A DNA stretch of 64,000 nt, from NCBI GenBank assembly GCA_016946835.1, contig JACVTC010000081.1:219501-283500 (forward strand). Reading direction: 5' to 3'. Origin of the DNA: Neocallimastix lanati (nom. inval.) (taxonomy: Eukaryota; Neocallimastigomycota; Neocallimastigomycetes; Neocallimastigales; Neocallimastigaceae). The translations under genes and the position numbers were made by a program. Positions 35,532 to 47,049 of this stretch are shown here, one piece after another; position 1 is the stretch's first letter; every line of letters starts with the position of its first letter. The notes below the pieces were generated by a model. The model made no database searches. It was given only the letters and a program-made list of their open reading frames with translations, and had not been told where the DNA came from.

Positions 35532-36640
35532 TAAGCCATTACATTCAGAAAAATACTAAATTATTAATAAATTTCTTAAAATTTAATAAATGTAAATAAA
35601 TTTTAATTAATTAGATAATGTAAATAATTTTTGTTTTATATAAAATATAATTAAACTTTGTTTTAATTATAAATAGTAAATATTATGCTATAGTTTATAC
35701 TTTGTTTATAAATACAAAATAAAAATATTATTGTTTATATTTAGTTATAAATAGTTAAATTTGTAAAAATAAAAAAATAAATAATAATAATTAAAAATTA
35801 TTGTTTAAATAATATAAACAAAAATAATAATTTTCGAAGTATTAAAGAATCATTTAGTAAAATTATTATAAATAGTAAAAATATATAAAAACATTAGAAA
35901 ATTATTATAAAAAAAAAAAAGAAGAAAAGGTAACTAATAAAACATGTAACGGAAAATAAATAATAATAATAATAAAAATAATAAATAATAAATAATAAAT
36001 AAGAAATAAGAAATAAGAAAAAAAAAAAAAAAGAAAATAATTGTGGTAAGAAAATAAGAAAGATATTATTATTAAAAGTAATAATTATTTAGTTTAGAAT
36101 ATAAAATTTTCTATAAAAAATATATAAAAAGAAATAGTCCATCCCAATCTTTTTGGTGGAGAAATCCGGGCGTGTCTATTAGAAAATTTTATGAAAATAA
36201 ATTAAATAATTATTTAAATTATATAAAACGAGAATAAGTAAACAATATAATTATTGAAAGTTTTTGTTTTAAATTATAAATAGTAATAAAATAATAGTAA
36301 TAAAATAATACTAATAAAATTAGATAATAATAATAAAAAAAAATATTAAATTATAATTAATAGATATTGTAATATAGATAATTATAGTTATTAAGTTATT
36401 TAGTATAAGTTATATAAAGATATAATTATATAAGAATAAATAATATTATTATTAGGTTATATGGTAGATAATAAATAATAAATATTAGTTTATTAAATAT
36501 AAGTTATATAAATATAGTTATTGGTGAATAAATAATAACATAATTAGAATTTAGGAATAATTTATAAAAGCAATATTTATTTGAATATAATAATAATATA
36601 TACGAATAATAATATTTTCATTATCAATACCACAATTATT
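35532..36640 (+). repeat. 5' LTR of the gypsy element
   Basis: 35532-36153 matches 41805-42412 closely (for example CCATTACATTCAGAAAAATA near the start and GTCC(A/G)TCCCA near the end). The LTR start is TAAGCC here but TGAGCC in the 3' copy, a likely G-to-A change. The 3' boundary is estimated from where the leader begins and may be off by tens of bases. Confidence 0.6.
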
Positions 36641-36778
36641 GAATTATATTAAGGGTTCAAATAGTACTCTTCTTCATCAATATATATAATCTTATAAAAA
36701 AATAATATATATATACATAATATACATAAAGTATAAATTTAAATAAAGAAAAATATATATCAATACTAATAAAATTAA

Positions 36779-37837
36779 ATGTTGGACGTATCAAAGATAA
36801 AGAAAGAACTCCCCTATCTGGAAAATTACGGCAAAAATGTATTTGAGTGGATAGAAGATTTGAAAGATTTACTAACTCTCTATGATATAACGGAGTCCAA
36901 GAAGGCTTTTGCGTGGGTTTTGGCATCCGTGGAAGATGACGTAAAGGATATAATAAAAGCATTAGTAACCAGAAGAAATAATGAAATCCACTATCCAAAG
37001 TTTAGTGAAATAAAGAAATCGGTGGAGGAATATTTGGAAATTACAGAAGGGGATAAATGAAGCATATTAAGAAATATGAACATTGCAGAGGAAGAAACAA
37101 TAAAAAAATTTAATTATAGATACAGAAGATATTATCATAACCTTAACAGAGAATATCAAAAATTGATTACTGTTAAGGAATACCAAGAAGCTATTAGTTC
37201 TAGGATCTTTCCATGCTCACAAGTTGCTTTGGCAAGAGTTACTGATCTACAGGAAGCATACAGAATTGCAGAATTAGCTGAAAAGACAGAAAATGAAATA
37301 AAGGAGAAAAATGAAAACAATGGACAACGAGCTAGAAGAGATATCAAAAATATATCTATGTTTACGCAGAATAATAATTATATGATGGGTCATCCATTCT
37401 ATCGTGGATTCATTAATGAAGAAGTGAGTTATCCTACGTATAATGGATTCAATAGAATGAATAATACCGGTAATAGAAGAAATTTAAATTCAAATCCTAG
37501 TCGATATAATAACAGAAGTTTTGCGACTAATTTCAAGGAAACTTATGATGTAAGTAGAAATTAAATAGGTAATCCATATAATAATAATAACAATAATTTT
37601 AAAAGGGTATTTCATAAAGAATTAAAACGTGAAGATCAAATTATTCCTAATAATTCTGCTGAAAAGAAAGTTAGCGGTGACCCTGAAAAAGAAGAAGGTA
37701 CTAATGGAACTGTAAGAAGATCATTTCCACCATCATGTTGTCATCGATGTGGAGAAAAGGGGCATAAAGCTCAGGATTGCCAATATACTTACAAACAATT
37801 AGCTGAAATGGAAGAAAAGGGGCTTTTAAATTGCTAG
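36779..37837 (+). pseudogene. Gypsy gag with two nonsense codons
   Basis: One frame from ATG 36779 to TAG 37835-37837, interrupted by TGA at 37058-37060 and TAA at 37562-37564. The N-terminal part has FEWIEDLKDLLTLYD and the region before the basic Asn-rich tail has VALARVTDLQEAYRIAELAE, as in retrotransposon capsid proteins. A zinc knuckle CHRCGEKGHKAQDC (C-X2-C-X4-H-X4-C) lies at 37739-37780. Gag would form the particle and bind element RNA. The two stops make this copy non-functional unless suppressed. Confidence 0.85.
37825..37831 (+). promoter_or_regulatory. -1 ribosomal frameshift slippery heptamer at the gag-pol junction
   Basis: T TTA AAT in the gag frame, four nt before the gag TAG at 37835. 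A -1 slip puts the ribosome in the frame that starts at 37831 and stays open through protease into reverse transcriptase. It fits the X XXY YYZ rule of retroviral frameshift sites (TTTAAAY class). A downstream pseudoknot was not demonstrated. Confidence 0.65.
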
Positions 37838-40800
37838 GTGGAAGAAGGAAAACTTCCAGTAAGCAAACCAGCCTATTAACAATACAAACTGGAATGAATG
37901 AAAACAACAACAGACTTAAGGAGGAAAATCTATCAGAACCATTACAAGTAGTCATTCCAGCAATAAAAAAAAATCATCATAAGAAGCAAACCCACTCACC
38001 ATATAAAATTAATAAGAATGAGAACATACAAAGTAAATTATCTGCTAATCCCATACCTTTTAATACACCAGCAATGAAGTTTAATCAACCGCCACTAATG
38101 CCTAAAGAAGAAGATAAGTTCATTGATAATAATAATACTCCAGGAGATAAAGAAAATGAGCAGATGAAGAAAGAGAAAAAAAAATTAGATGTAGAACATT
38201 ATAATAAGAATAATGAAAGTCATCAAAGCTTAACCAGTATGGAAGATGAAATAATAATAGATGAAAATAATAATAATAGGGATACTGAGAAATTAGAACA
38301 TTTGGATCTTTCACACATTACAGAAGCAAGAATTGATAAAGTAAAAAGAAATAATAAGGAAGAAAAAGAAAAAGAGATCAGGGGTCAGCAAGATTTAGAG
38401 ATGAATGAGAGTAAGAATGGAGAGACAATACAAAAATTAGAAAGACATATCAAATTAATGGAAAATTTTAAAGATTATGATATAGATGAATTAGTTAATG
38501 AAATAGCTTCTACGGAGGTTGCTACCAAGTTAGCCTATTTGTTGGATTTATTCCTAAAGTTCCGATCTTCGTTTGCACAAAAATTAAAATTGACTCCAAA
38601 GAATAAAAGTGTAGTCACCAATGCAATTAATAAAATTAGTAAAAATAAAATATCCAAAGTTTATGGTAAGGTAGAAGGTAAAGAAGCAGAAATATTCTTA
38701 GACTCCTGCGCTAGTTTTAATATGATTACTCATGCAGCATTGGAAAAATTTAATAATAACAAACAACCAGTAGGAAGTGTTACTGAAAAAATCTTTCAAG
38801 CTTATTCCAATACTACTAGTACCGCTGATATATACGAATTGGAGATAACAATTGGAAGAATAATATTTAAGGATTTGTTTAGAGTAGTAGAAAAGGATGA
38901 TATATTTGATATTCTTATAGGTGTTGACTCATTGAAGAAGAATAAATTAAATTTAAATTTCATAGATGATATATTATACTCAGTTGATAAAGATAATAAT
39001 CTTATCGAACTTACAAAACTTCATTATGATATCTGTCTTAGCAGTTGTAAATATAGTAATATTAATACAGAAGGTATTGAAGTTAGCTCTCCAGAACCAA
39101 TAAATGTAACTGTATCTTTAATAACAAATAATGAAGAAATTATTACTAAGGAAGCTCGTGTAGATAAAATAATCAAGATGGTACCGGATATTATAAAAGA
39201 CCCAGTAGCTAAGTTGTTTGAACAATTCAAATCAGTTATTGCAGATAAAACAGATGACTTAGTAAAAACCAAACTCCATCCGCACAAAATTGAATTGGTA
39301 CAAGGAGCCATTCCAATTAAACAAAAGGCCTATAGGTTATCAAAAGTTCAAGCTGATGTTCTTAAAGCGGAATTAACTAAATTGATTAATAACAATCTTA
39401 TAGAACCATCTCATTCCTCGTGGTCTTCACCAGTCATTTTGGTTATAAAGAAAAACGGTAAATACAGGATGTGTGTCGATTATCGGAAACTTAATAATTT
39501 GACGATTAAAGATGCATACGCACTGCCTTTGATAGAAGATATACTCTGTTACGTAGGATAAAATTCAGTATTATCCACTTTAGATTTATTTTCCGGGTAT
39601 CACCAAGTTCCAATGTACCCGGAACATCAAGACTTAACCTGTTTCACCACATTATATGGAAACTACAACTTCAAGGTAATGCCATTCGGGTTATGCAATG
39701 CTCCCGCGACATTTCAACGGGAGATGAACAGGATTTTTTTTGATTTAATTGGAAATTGTGTTTTTATTTACATTGATGATTTAGTAGCATTTTCAAACTC
39801 TTGGGAACAACATGTAAAAGACTTGGAAAAAGTTTTTACAATATTAATGAATAATAAATTAAAAATAAACATTGAGAAATGTAAATTCTTTCAGGAAGAA
39901 GTTGAACTCCTTGGGCATATCCTCTCTTCTAAAAGAATAAAACCAATACCAGAAAAAGTGAGGGTTATAACAAATTGGATTCCACCGAAAAATATATCTC
40001 AATTGCGTTCGTTTTTAGGAGCTGTGGGCTATTACAGGAAATTTATCAAAAATTTTGCCTTGATAGCAAAACCCCTTTTCAAATTGTTAAAGAAAGGTGC
40101 TGAATTCAAATGGAGTAATGAAGGGGACATCGCTTTTAAAATTTTAAAAGAAAGATTAACTCAATCACCAATTTTAGTACCACCAAACTTTGATAAGCCA
40201 TTTATTATTCGGACAGATGCATCTCGTAGTGGGATAGAAGGAGTCATTATACAAAAAGATGAAGAAGGTATGGAAAAGCCATTGCATTTTGTAAGTAGGG
40301 CTCTTAAAAAGACTGAAGAAAAGTACAGTGTTACAGATATTGAAGGAACTGCTGCTTTATATTGTGTGAGAAAGTTCAAACATTATATATTAGGTAATAA
40401 ACTTGAAACAATATTAATAACTGACCATAAACCTTTAGTCGGGATTTGCAATAAATCAGAACCAACTAATAATAGACATTTGAAATGGGTAACTGAATTA
40501 AGTATTTTAAAAGTGAAGCTACAATACGAAGAAGGTAAAAAGAATGTTATAGCGGATGCGCTATCCAGAATGGAAAGCAAAAAAGAAGAAAATGAAGGTA
40601 TTCTATTATTATCACAAAATATAGAAAACTTCTTAAAAACTAAAATTGTGACAATTAATGGAGAAGAATTTTATAAGCAAAAGGGAAGACTCAGAAAAAT
40701 AATACAAGAGGACGAAGAAAAATTTAGATTAATTGAATTAGCTCACAGTATCGGACATGAAGGTGAATATAAAACATATCATAGATTGAAACCGAATTAC

Positions 40801-41745
40801 TACTGGAAGGGCATGAATAAAGATATTCACTTATATCTTAAATGTTGTCCTAAGTGTCAGATGTACAAAATACAAAAACAAAATCAGAATACTGAAAGCA
40901 TACCCACTAAGCCAGGTCTTCCTTTCACAAAAGTTGGATTGAATTTGATAGGTCCCTTACCCAAGACTAAAAGAGGCAATAGGTATATTATTGTGTTAGT
41001 AGATTACTTCACCAAATGGGTGGAAGCGGAACCTTTAAAAATTACTGATTCTAACAATGTAATTAGATTTTTGAAGAATGTATTTGCCAGGCATGGTATT
41101 CCTGAAATATTAGTGATTGATAATGGACCCCAATTCTACTCCGATAAAACCAAAGCATTTCTTGACTAGCATGATGTCTATGTTAACTATACAGCAATCT
41201 ACCATCCAGCATCTAATGGGGAAGTGGAAAATCGGAACAAGGAAATTGTAAAATATATTAAGTTGTTGGGTACTAAAAAAGAAGACTGGGATGAAGTTCT
41301 ACCAAGTGGATTGTGGGCTTTAAGGACATGTAAACATGAAAGAACAAGATTTAGTAGCTTTGAACTGCTCTACGGAAGACAAGATTTACAACCACTGGAA
41401 TTAACCTTGAATAAGGAGGGAAGAAATCAATATGAAAGTGAAGAAGAATGTTGGATACAAAAATTTATTCAACATCACAGGTGGACCCATGAGGCAATTC
41501 AAAACATTGAAACCGCTAATAAACTGTGGAGTGATAGAAGAAAGCAAATTAGAAGAATGAGAGCTGAATACAAGCCAGGAGATCTCGTATTAATTAAGGT
41601 CTTTAATAGAAGGAAACTTGATCCTTATTTCACGGGACCTTTAAAAATAGTAAAGAAGGAACTCAATACATTAACAGTTTGTGACCCCATATCAGGAGAA
41701 ATTGTTGATAGGAATATTCATTTAAAGAATGTTATTCCTTACTGA
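37831..41745 (+). pseudogene. Gypsy pol: protease, RT, RNase H, integrase; two nonsense codons
   Basis: A single frame of about 1300 codons with a TAA at 39559-39561 and a TAG at 41167-41169. After a Lys/Asn/Glu-rich spacer come the protease motif FLDSCASFNMIT (Asp, but DSC for the usual DSG/DTG), the RT fingers KKNGKYRMCVDYRKLN, FSGYHQVPM, FGLCNAPATFQREMNRIFF and the active site YIDDLV, RNase H (RTDASRSGIEGV, TDHKPLV, ADALSRME), the integrase H2C2 zinc region (HEGEYKTYH..CCPKCQ) and core (DYFTKWVEAEP, DNGPQFYSD, and after the stop HPASNGEVENRNKE). The C-terminal part ends ELNTLTVCDPISGEIVDRNI. Because only point stops occur, the copy looks recent. Confidence 0.9.
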
Positions 41746-41804
41746 ATTGTAAGTAAATTCTAATGACTTCAAGGGACGAAGCCTTATTTTAAGGGGGGAC
41801 GTCT

Positions 41805-42412
41805 TGAGCCATTACATTCAGAAAAATACTAAATTATTAATAAATTACTTAAAAATTTAATAAATGTAAATAAATTTTAATTAATTAGATAATGTAAATA
41901 ATTTTTGTTTTATATAAAATATAATTAAACTTTGTTTTAATTATAAATAGTAAATATTATGTTATAGTTTATACTTTGTTTATAAATAACAAAATAAAAA
42001 TATTATTGTTTATATTTAGTTATAAATAGTTAAATTTGTAAAAATAAAAAAATAAATAATAATAATTAAAAATTATTGTTTAAATAATATAAACAAAAAT
42101 AATAATTTTCGGAGTATTAAAGAAACATTTCGTAAAATTATTATAAATAGTAAAAATATATAAAAGCATTAGAAAATTATTATAAAAAAAAAAAAAGAGG
42201 AAAAAGGTAACTAATAAAACATGTAACGGAAAATAAATAATAATAATAATAAAAATAATAAATAATAAATAAGAAATAAGAAATAAGAAAAAAAAAAGAA
42301 AATAATTGTGGAAAGAAAATAAGAAAGATATTATTATTAAAAGTAATAATTATTTAGTTTAGAATATAAAATTTTCTATAAAAAAATATATTAAAAGAAA
42401 TAGTCCGTCCCA
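41805..42412 (+). repeat. 3' LTR of the gypsy element, truncated
   Basis: Begins TGAGCC after the polypurine tract and follows the 5' LTR to GTCCGTCCCA at 42412, where homology with 36154 onward stops. The last 450-500 nt of the LTR are missing or deleted. Confidence 0.75.
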
Positions 42413-42620
42413 TTATGAGTTTCGTTACAATTATTGAATAACTAGATTTAAGGGGGAATGTTATAATATGTGAAATGTATGAAAAATAATCTTCAAATAT
42501 ATTGAAACATATTGTAATATAATTAATTTAAAAACCACAATGTATTAATATAAAAGCATTTAATTTAGAATAATTAAGTACTAGTAACTCTATCATAAAA
42601 TATATTAATAAAATTGACAT
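42413..42620 (+). mobile_element. Junction with another element's polypurine tract and LTR start
   Basis: After the broken LTR comes TAGATTTAAGGGGGAA (42446-42461), a polypurine tract, then TGTTATAATATGTG, an LTR-like start. The 5' LTR candidate before the gag at 47050 ends ATAACA, which is the inverted match of TGTTAT, so both may belong to one family. The LTR is cut short before the ankyrin relic. Confidence 0.4.
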
Positions 42621-42710
42621 AAATATAAGCCATAAATTCATAACTCTTAACAAATATAAATAAATATATATAATTATTAATAATTATTTATATAATCTTT
42701 AATATTTTTT

Positions 42711-42970
42711 TTATTCCATTGCATTTTTCTCTATTAAATAATCAATAATTTCTTGATTATTTCTCATTTTGGCATAGGTTAATGGACTCAAACCCTGACT
42801 TCCTCGTTGATTAACATTGGCACCATAATCCACTAAATATTTCAATATACTCGATTTTGCTATAATAAATCGCTTGAAAGAGGAATCAACTTTACTCTTA
42901 TCATTGCCCTAAATGTTGCCCATGTTATGCTTGATAGTGTACTTAACTTTTCTCACTGGATCTTTATCTG
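42711..42970 (-). pseudogene. Ankyrin-repeat protein 3' end
   Basis: On the minus strand the last frame reads SILKYLVDYGANVNQRGSQ then GLSPLTYAKMRNNQEIIDYL and IEKNAME, stop at 42711-42713: a clear terminal ankyrin repeat. Upstream the frame continues (VDSSFKRFIIAK) to a TAG near 42910, preceded by PVRKVKYTIKHNMGN. Possible acceptor sites (TTATAG, TTTACAG) exist, so part may be intron. The 5' part of the gene is replaced by LINE and LTR sequence; most likely a broken gene. Confidence 0.6.
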
Positions 42971-42984
42971 TAAAGAATTGGAAA

Positions 42985-43345
42985 AATTACAAAAATAAAT
43001 CTTTATCTTTTCTAAATTATCTCTTTTTGAACTTTACAATGATAATTGAACAAAAATTCTAAGATGTTTCTTTAGATTCAAAAAAGTATTATGATAATAA
43101 TATTTATAATTTTATATTGAGTACTCTTCTTAGCGGGGTTCAATATATGAAAAAAATAAGCTTAATGATATGGAACAAAGACAATTAGTGGACAATATTT
43201 TTAAACAAAGTTAAACTTCGTCGACTGTTCCGTATTTTGTGGGGATTGCGGAGTTTCTAACAAACGTAATACCATTAATTTGTCGATCTTTCAGATTGAT
43301 GATGAAATGGTTTTCCGTTGAATATACTGTTGCTAAGAGCGTCGA
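42985..43345 (+). mobile_element. LINE ORF2 C-terminal fragment
   Basis: Plus-strand homologue of 17410-17110 (minus): shared features are the GGTTCAATATATGAAAAAA segment and CCGTATTTTGTGGGGATTG. It stops at AAGAGCGTCGATGTCGAAAT, where a second LINE piece begins, so its own tail is missing. Confidence 0.6.
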
Positions 43346-43349
43346 TGTC

Positions 43350-44359
43350 GAAATGATAATAAAATTAAGAGCTGGTTACAAATATAATACCATTATTTCA
43401 ATTAGAAGTGGTAGAGTTTCCAACAATTGTTCTAAATTCTTCCCTTGTTGTGGAAAAGGTGATCAATCTTTTATTCATTGGATATTTGAATGCTCTCCCT
43501 TTTCTCTATGTCGATATAAATCTTTAGATTTCATCGATGATCTTTTCATTTTATTTGCTGATAAAGTAAGGTGTTTTTCATTATTTCCTTCTTATTCTAA
43601 TATTTTAGAATATGAAAATTTCATATAAAGGTATATTTATTTATTCCTTCTTGGTGGAATTTCAGCTTTAGATGAGCTACAATTCGATACTGGGGAACGG
43701 GGACATTTATGTGAACAACTCCTAAAAAGTTCACAGGGGTATACTGTTCCGTATATTGTGAGGCTTGCGGAATATATTGCTAATACAATACCAATCATCA
43801 GTAGCTCTCTTGAGATATTTTTTGAGAGGTTTAGGAAAAACACTTTCATTACCAAGAGTGCCGACGTCGTACCGATATGTCAAAGGAATAGTACAGTTAG
43901 AAGTTCTGTTAATTCTCATCAATACACATTTACTAACAGCACAGTTCCGAACACAGAACTCTTAGTAAGTAATTCAACTTTTGATGATCTTTCTTGTGGT
44001 TCAGGGGAGAGTTTAGTGGATACCAACACTATCCATTTTAAAGATGTTACTTCTTTGCTTTATTATTTTAGATTTAACTTGTGATCATGTTACTACACAT
44101 AGTATACATCACACCGAAATTTTTTTAACTTTTGAACTAATTTTCATTCTTTATTATATTAAATTTTCTATTATTAATTAAAATTTATTTAGTGTTTTAA
44201 TTTTATTTTTTTATTTTACTTAATCTTTTTCATACATTTTATTTTTTTTAATCTTTTAATTATATAATATATTTTTTAATTAAATGTAATACATAAAAAT
44301 ATTTTAATCTATTTAATAAAGCACTGGAAGTGTATTCTATTCCTAATCTAAAAAAAAAA
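43350..44359 (+). mobile_element. LINE 3' end with zinc-finger region and poly-A
   Basis: 43380-43628 encodes the cysteine/histidine region typical of LINE ORF2 ends (FFPCCGKGDQSFIHWIFECS, LCRYKSLDFIDDLF). After a stop and frame changes come GGISALDELQFDTGERGHLC, SADVVPICQRNS and DDLSCGSGESLVD, then a 3' UTR, the terminus TATTCCTAATCT and poly-A (44350-44359). It is the most complete 3' end of this LINE family in the window; the RT is absent. Confidence 0.7.
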
Positions 44360-44521
44360 GTCGAAATGATAATGCATGGATTTTCACCTCCTGGTGAAAG
44401 AACTTATACAGATTCGATTGATAACACTAATACTGAAATTATTACTCGCAATCATGGACGTGGTGTCATCATCGAGGAAGGGGAAAAGTTAGAAACTATT
44501 GCTTCTAACGCACTTTTGTAA
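44360..44521 (+). pseudogene. Coding-like fragment after the LINE poly-A
   Basis: Open for about 54 codons to TAA at 44519-44521 (MIMHGFSPPGERTYTDSIDN, then TEIITRNHGRGVIIEEGEK). Mixed codon use and a charged product suggest a real exon or relic interrupted by the LINE. Family not recognised. Confidence 0.35.
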
Positions 44522-46400
44522 TTAAATAATATATAATCATTTCATTTCATGTATTTTATTTTTTTTTGATTTAAATCATGTAATTTTTATTATTATTATA
44601 AATTAAATAAAATTTTTTTCTAAGTCTATAAAAAACAAAAAAAAAAAAAGATAATAATCAATGGTTATCTTTTCTAAAGTGGCTTCTAGTACAAAGAAAA
44701 TAAATTGAAATACTTGAAGACTGTTGAAAGTGAATCTAATGTTTTATGTTGTTTTAAACTGGATATTTAGTAACATTGGAGTTGAAATATAAATAATATT
44801 ATGTAGTTTCGACACTCCAATGATGTGGACTGTTTTTCCAGAATCATGGAGGGTTGATGAAAAAGGAATAGCCTAATCACAATTTTCCTTTTCCCCTGAG
44901 GAGCGTACTGTCAGTAATGGTGTCTTTGAGGAGGTATTACTATCAATATTTCTCTTGGTACTGGGAATGATAGTTCATGTAGAATATTAATATTAATGAT
45001 CGGTACTGTAGGAGTTTGGAAATTTGATTAACCGATTTCATTTCATTATTATTTCTGTTTTTTTTATCAAAGTTTTTTTATTTTTTAGTCTTTGTCATGA
45101 AGGATCTTGTAACTATTAATTTTTTCTTTACTAACTTTTTTATTTCTTTTATCTTTTGTTTATTATTTTATATATATATATATATTTTATATACTTTTAT
45201 ATTTAATATTATTTATATATTCTTTAAATTTTTTTTATCTTTCATATATAAATATTTTGCGTCTTATCTGAGCCAGATAAGTATATCTTTTTTCCTTTTT
45301 TCCTTTTATTCCTTTCTCCCTGTTCCAATATCCCTCATTTTCTTTTCTTTTTATTTATTTAATCTTTAATTTCTTCTTCTCCTTATGAATGAATCGAGTA
45401 ATTATCTTTCCTTCTTCTACTTTTCTAATTGTTATATTAATATTTTATTATCTTTTTTATTTTACTTTATATGAATTCTTACTTTATAATATTTCCAGTG
45501 TAATGCATTAATTCTACTTCAAAATTAGATTTATTATTCTCAACATTAGTAAAACCTAAACAAAAAAAAGTAAATAATATCAATTACAAACTTATTTAGT
45601 ATTGTCTATTTACTCAGTTTTTTAATAATTATTATCACAAATTTAAATTTCAAAATCTACTGTATTACTTTTATAAATATCTTACAATTATTGTGTACTA
45701 TGAATTCAACTCTATGTTATTCAAACTTTCACCGAGGCATCTACGATTACGGGTGTATATTCAATAAATTTTATATGATATTTATTCATAAACTCAAAAA
45801 TTGGCCAGTAAAAAAACTTTACAATTGTATCAGTAATTTATCTAGTTCTTTTTTTAATGTCATCTTTTCAATTTTCAGAAAATTTTCACCAATATATGGT
45901 TCTTATTTTATTGTTAAAGTAAATGCCCTTATGTAAAGATGTGATTATCCCAATCACATTTTAAATTAAAATTTTTTCTTGTGCAATTCAAAAATGTAAA
46001 TTATTCTTTGATTTATAAAATAATAAGCAAAGTAAATAAATCATATGAACTAAATTTTTGAATTATATTCTTTAAGCCACATGATAAATTTTTAATATAA
46101 TAATTTTTATAAAATTTAATTCTGAGAAAATTATTGTTGTAAAATAATTTAAATGAATTAATTAAAGTTTAAAACAAAATAAATTAATAATTTATTTTGT
46201 GAAAATTAAGTTTCAAAATTTAATCATGACTCCTTTAACATTGTTTTTAAATCGAAAATAAATAAAGACTTTACTTATAATATTAAAATAATAAATAGAT
46301 AATAAATGTACTTAATTTTAATTATTTAGTATTTAGTTTAATTAATAATTATATTTTTCTAAATTTAGTTATAGTTTATAAATTTATTATTTAATAAAAT
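44522..46400. other. Intergenic region with degraded GC-richer islands
   Basis: 44660-45010 and 45690-45940 have more mixed composition but only short interrupted frames; no family is recognised in either strand. The rest is AT-rich with a TA run near 45171-45184. The 5' end of the downstream gypsy LTR may begin within its right part. Confidence 0.4.
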
Positions 46401-46475
46401 TCATTAGGATAGTTTTATATTAAAATATATGTAATTTAAATAAAACAATATATTATCAATGTATTTTAGGAAAAG

Positions 46476-46483
46476 TATAAATA
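46476..46483 (+). promoter_or_regulatory. Putative TATA box in a gypsy 5' LTR
   Basis: TATAAATA in the context AAAAGTATAAATAGAAG, about 200 nt before the inferred LTR end (ATAACA at 46680). Comparable in wording to the LTR TATA boxes near 31.9 and 34.5 kb. Confidence 0.4.
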
Positions 46484-47049
46484 GAAGATACTTTTCACAT
46501 TTTTTTCTCGATGTAATTGTTATTTTTAAAAAATAACTATTAAATATTAATAAAATATATTTTAATAAAAAATTTTTTTAATAAAATAAAATTTATTGTA
46601 TTTTGTTATTATAATCTATTTTTGTGTTTTCTTTTACAATAACAATTACCTTTTATTTTACAAAATACGTTACAATAACAGAATCCGCAAGCTGAAGATT
46701 TATTTTTGGACTACCGCCGGTCAAGAGTTTTTATTCAGAACTACCATTTTGGAATCAATAATTGGACTGTAATCAAAGGCCACAATTCAGGGCTTAAATG
46801 AACATTGTATCTAGTAATACAGACTAAAACAAGTGAAAAAACTCCTTCTAATAACCAGAAAAAATATAATTCTTCAAAATTAATAAGTCATTTATAAAAA
46901 ATTAGTTTACTCGACCGTCACCATACATAATTGGATAGAGACCTGGTCGACTTTACTAATATAATTATAAAGTTATTAATTTTGAGAAAACAAAACAAAA
47001 CAAAGCAAAAAATAAATAAATAAATAATTAAATAATAAATTTTCTTAAA

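Larger units (their letters stand above)
35532..42412 (+). mobile_element. Nearly complete Ty3/gypsy retrotransposon
   Basis: Flanked by homologous LTRs (5' from 35532, 3' from 41805), with gag, a -1 frameshift site and pol in the order protease, reverse transcriptase, RNase H, integrase, which defines Ty3/gypsy. Damage is limited to two nonsense codons in gag and two in pol, plus a truncated or deleted 3' LTR. A polypurine tract AAGGGGGGAC (41791-41800) precedes the 3' LTR. Confidence 0.9.

Noticed and set aside
36779-41745. Stop-codon reassignment or readthrough to explain in-frame stops in gag and pol
   Set aside because: TAA, TAG and TGA all occur within the element while host genes use ordinary stops; point-mutation decay is simpler.
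45097-45369. Open frame of 90 codons, hydrophobic
   Set aside because: Product is Phe/Ile/Tyr simple sequence from T-rich DNA; looks like a chance frame rather than a membrane protein.
45691-45936. Open frame of 81 codons with mixed composition
   Set aside because: No recognisable motif, no clear start context, and both strands of the island are interrupted; kept only as part of the intergenic description.
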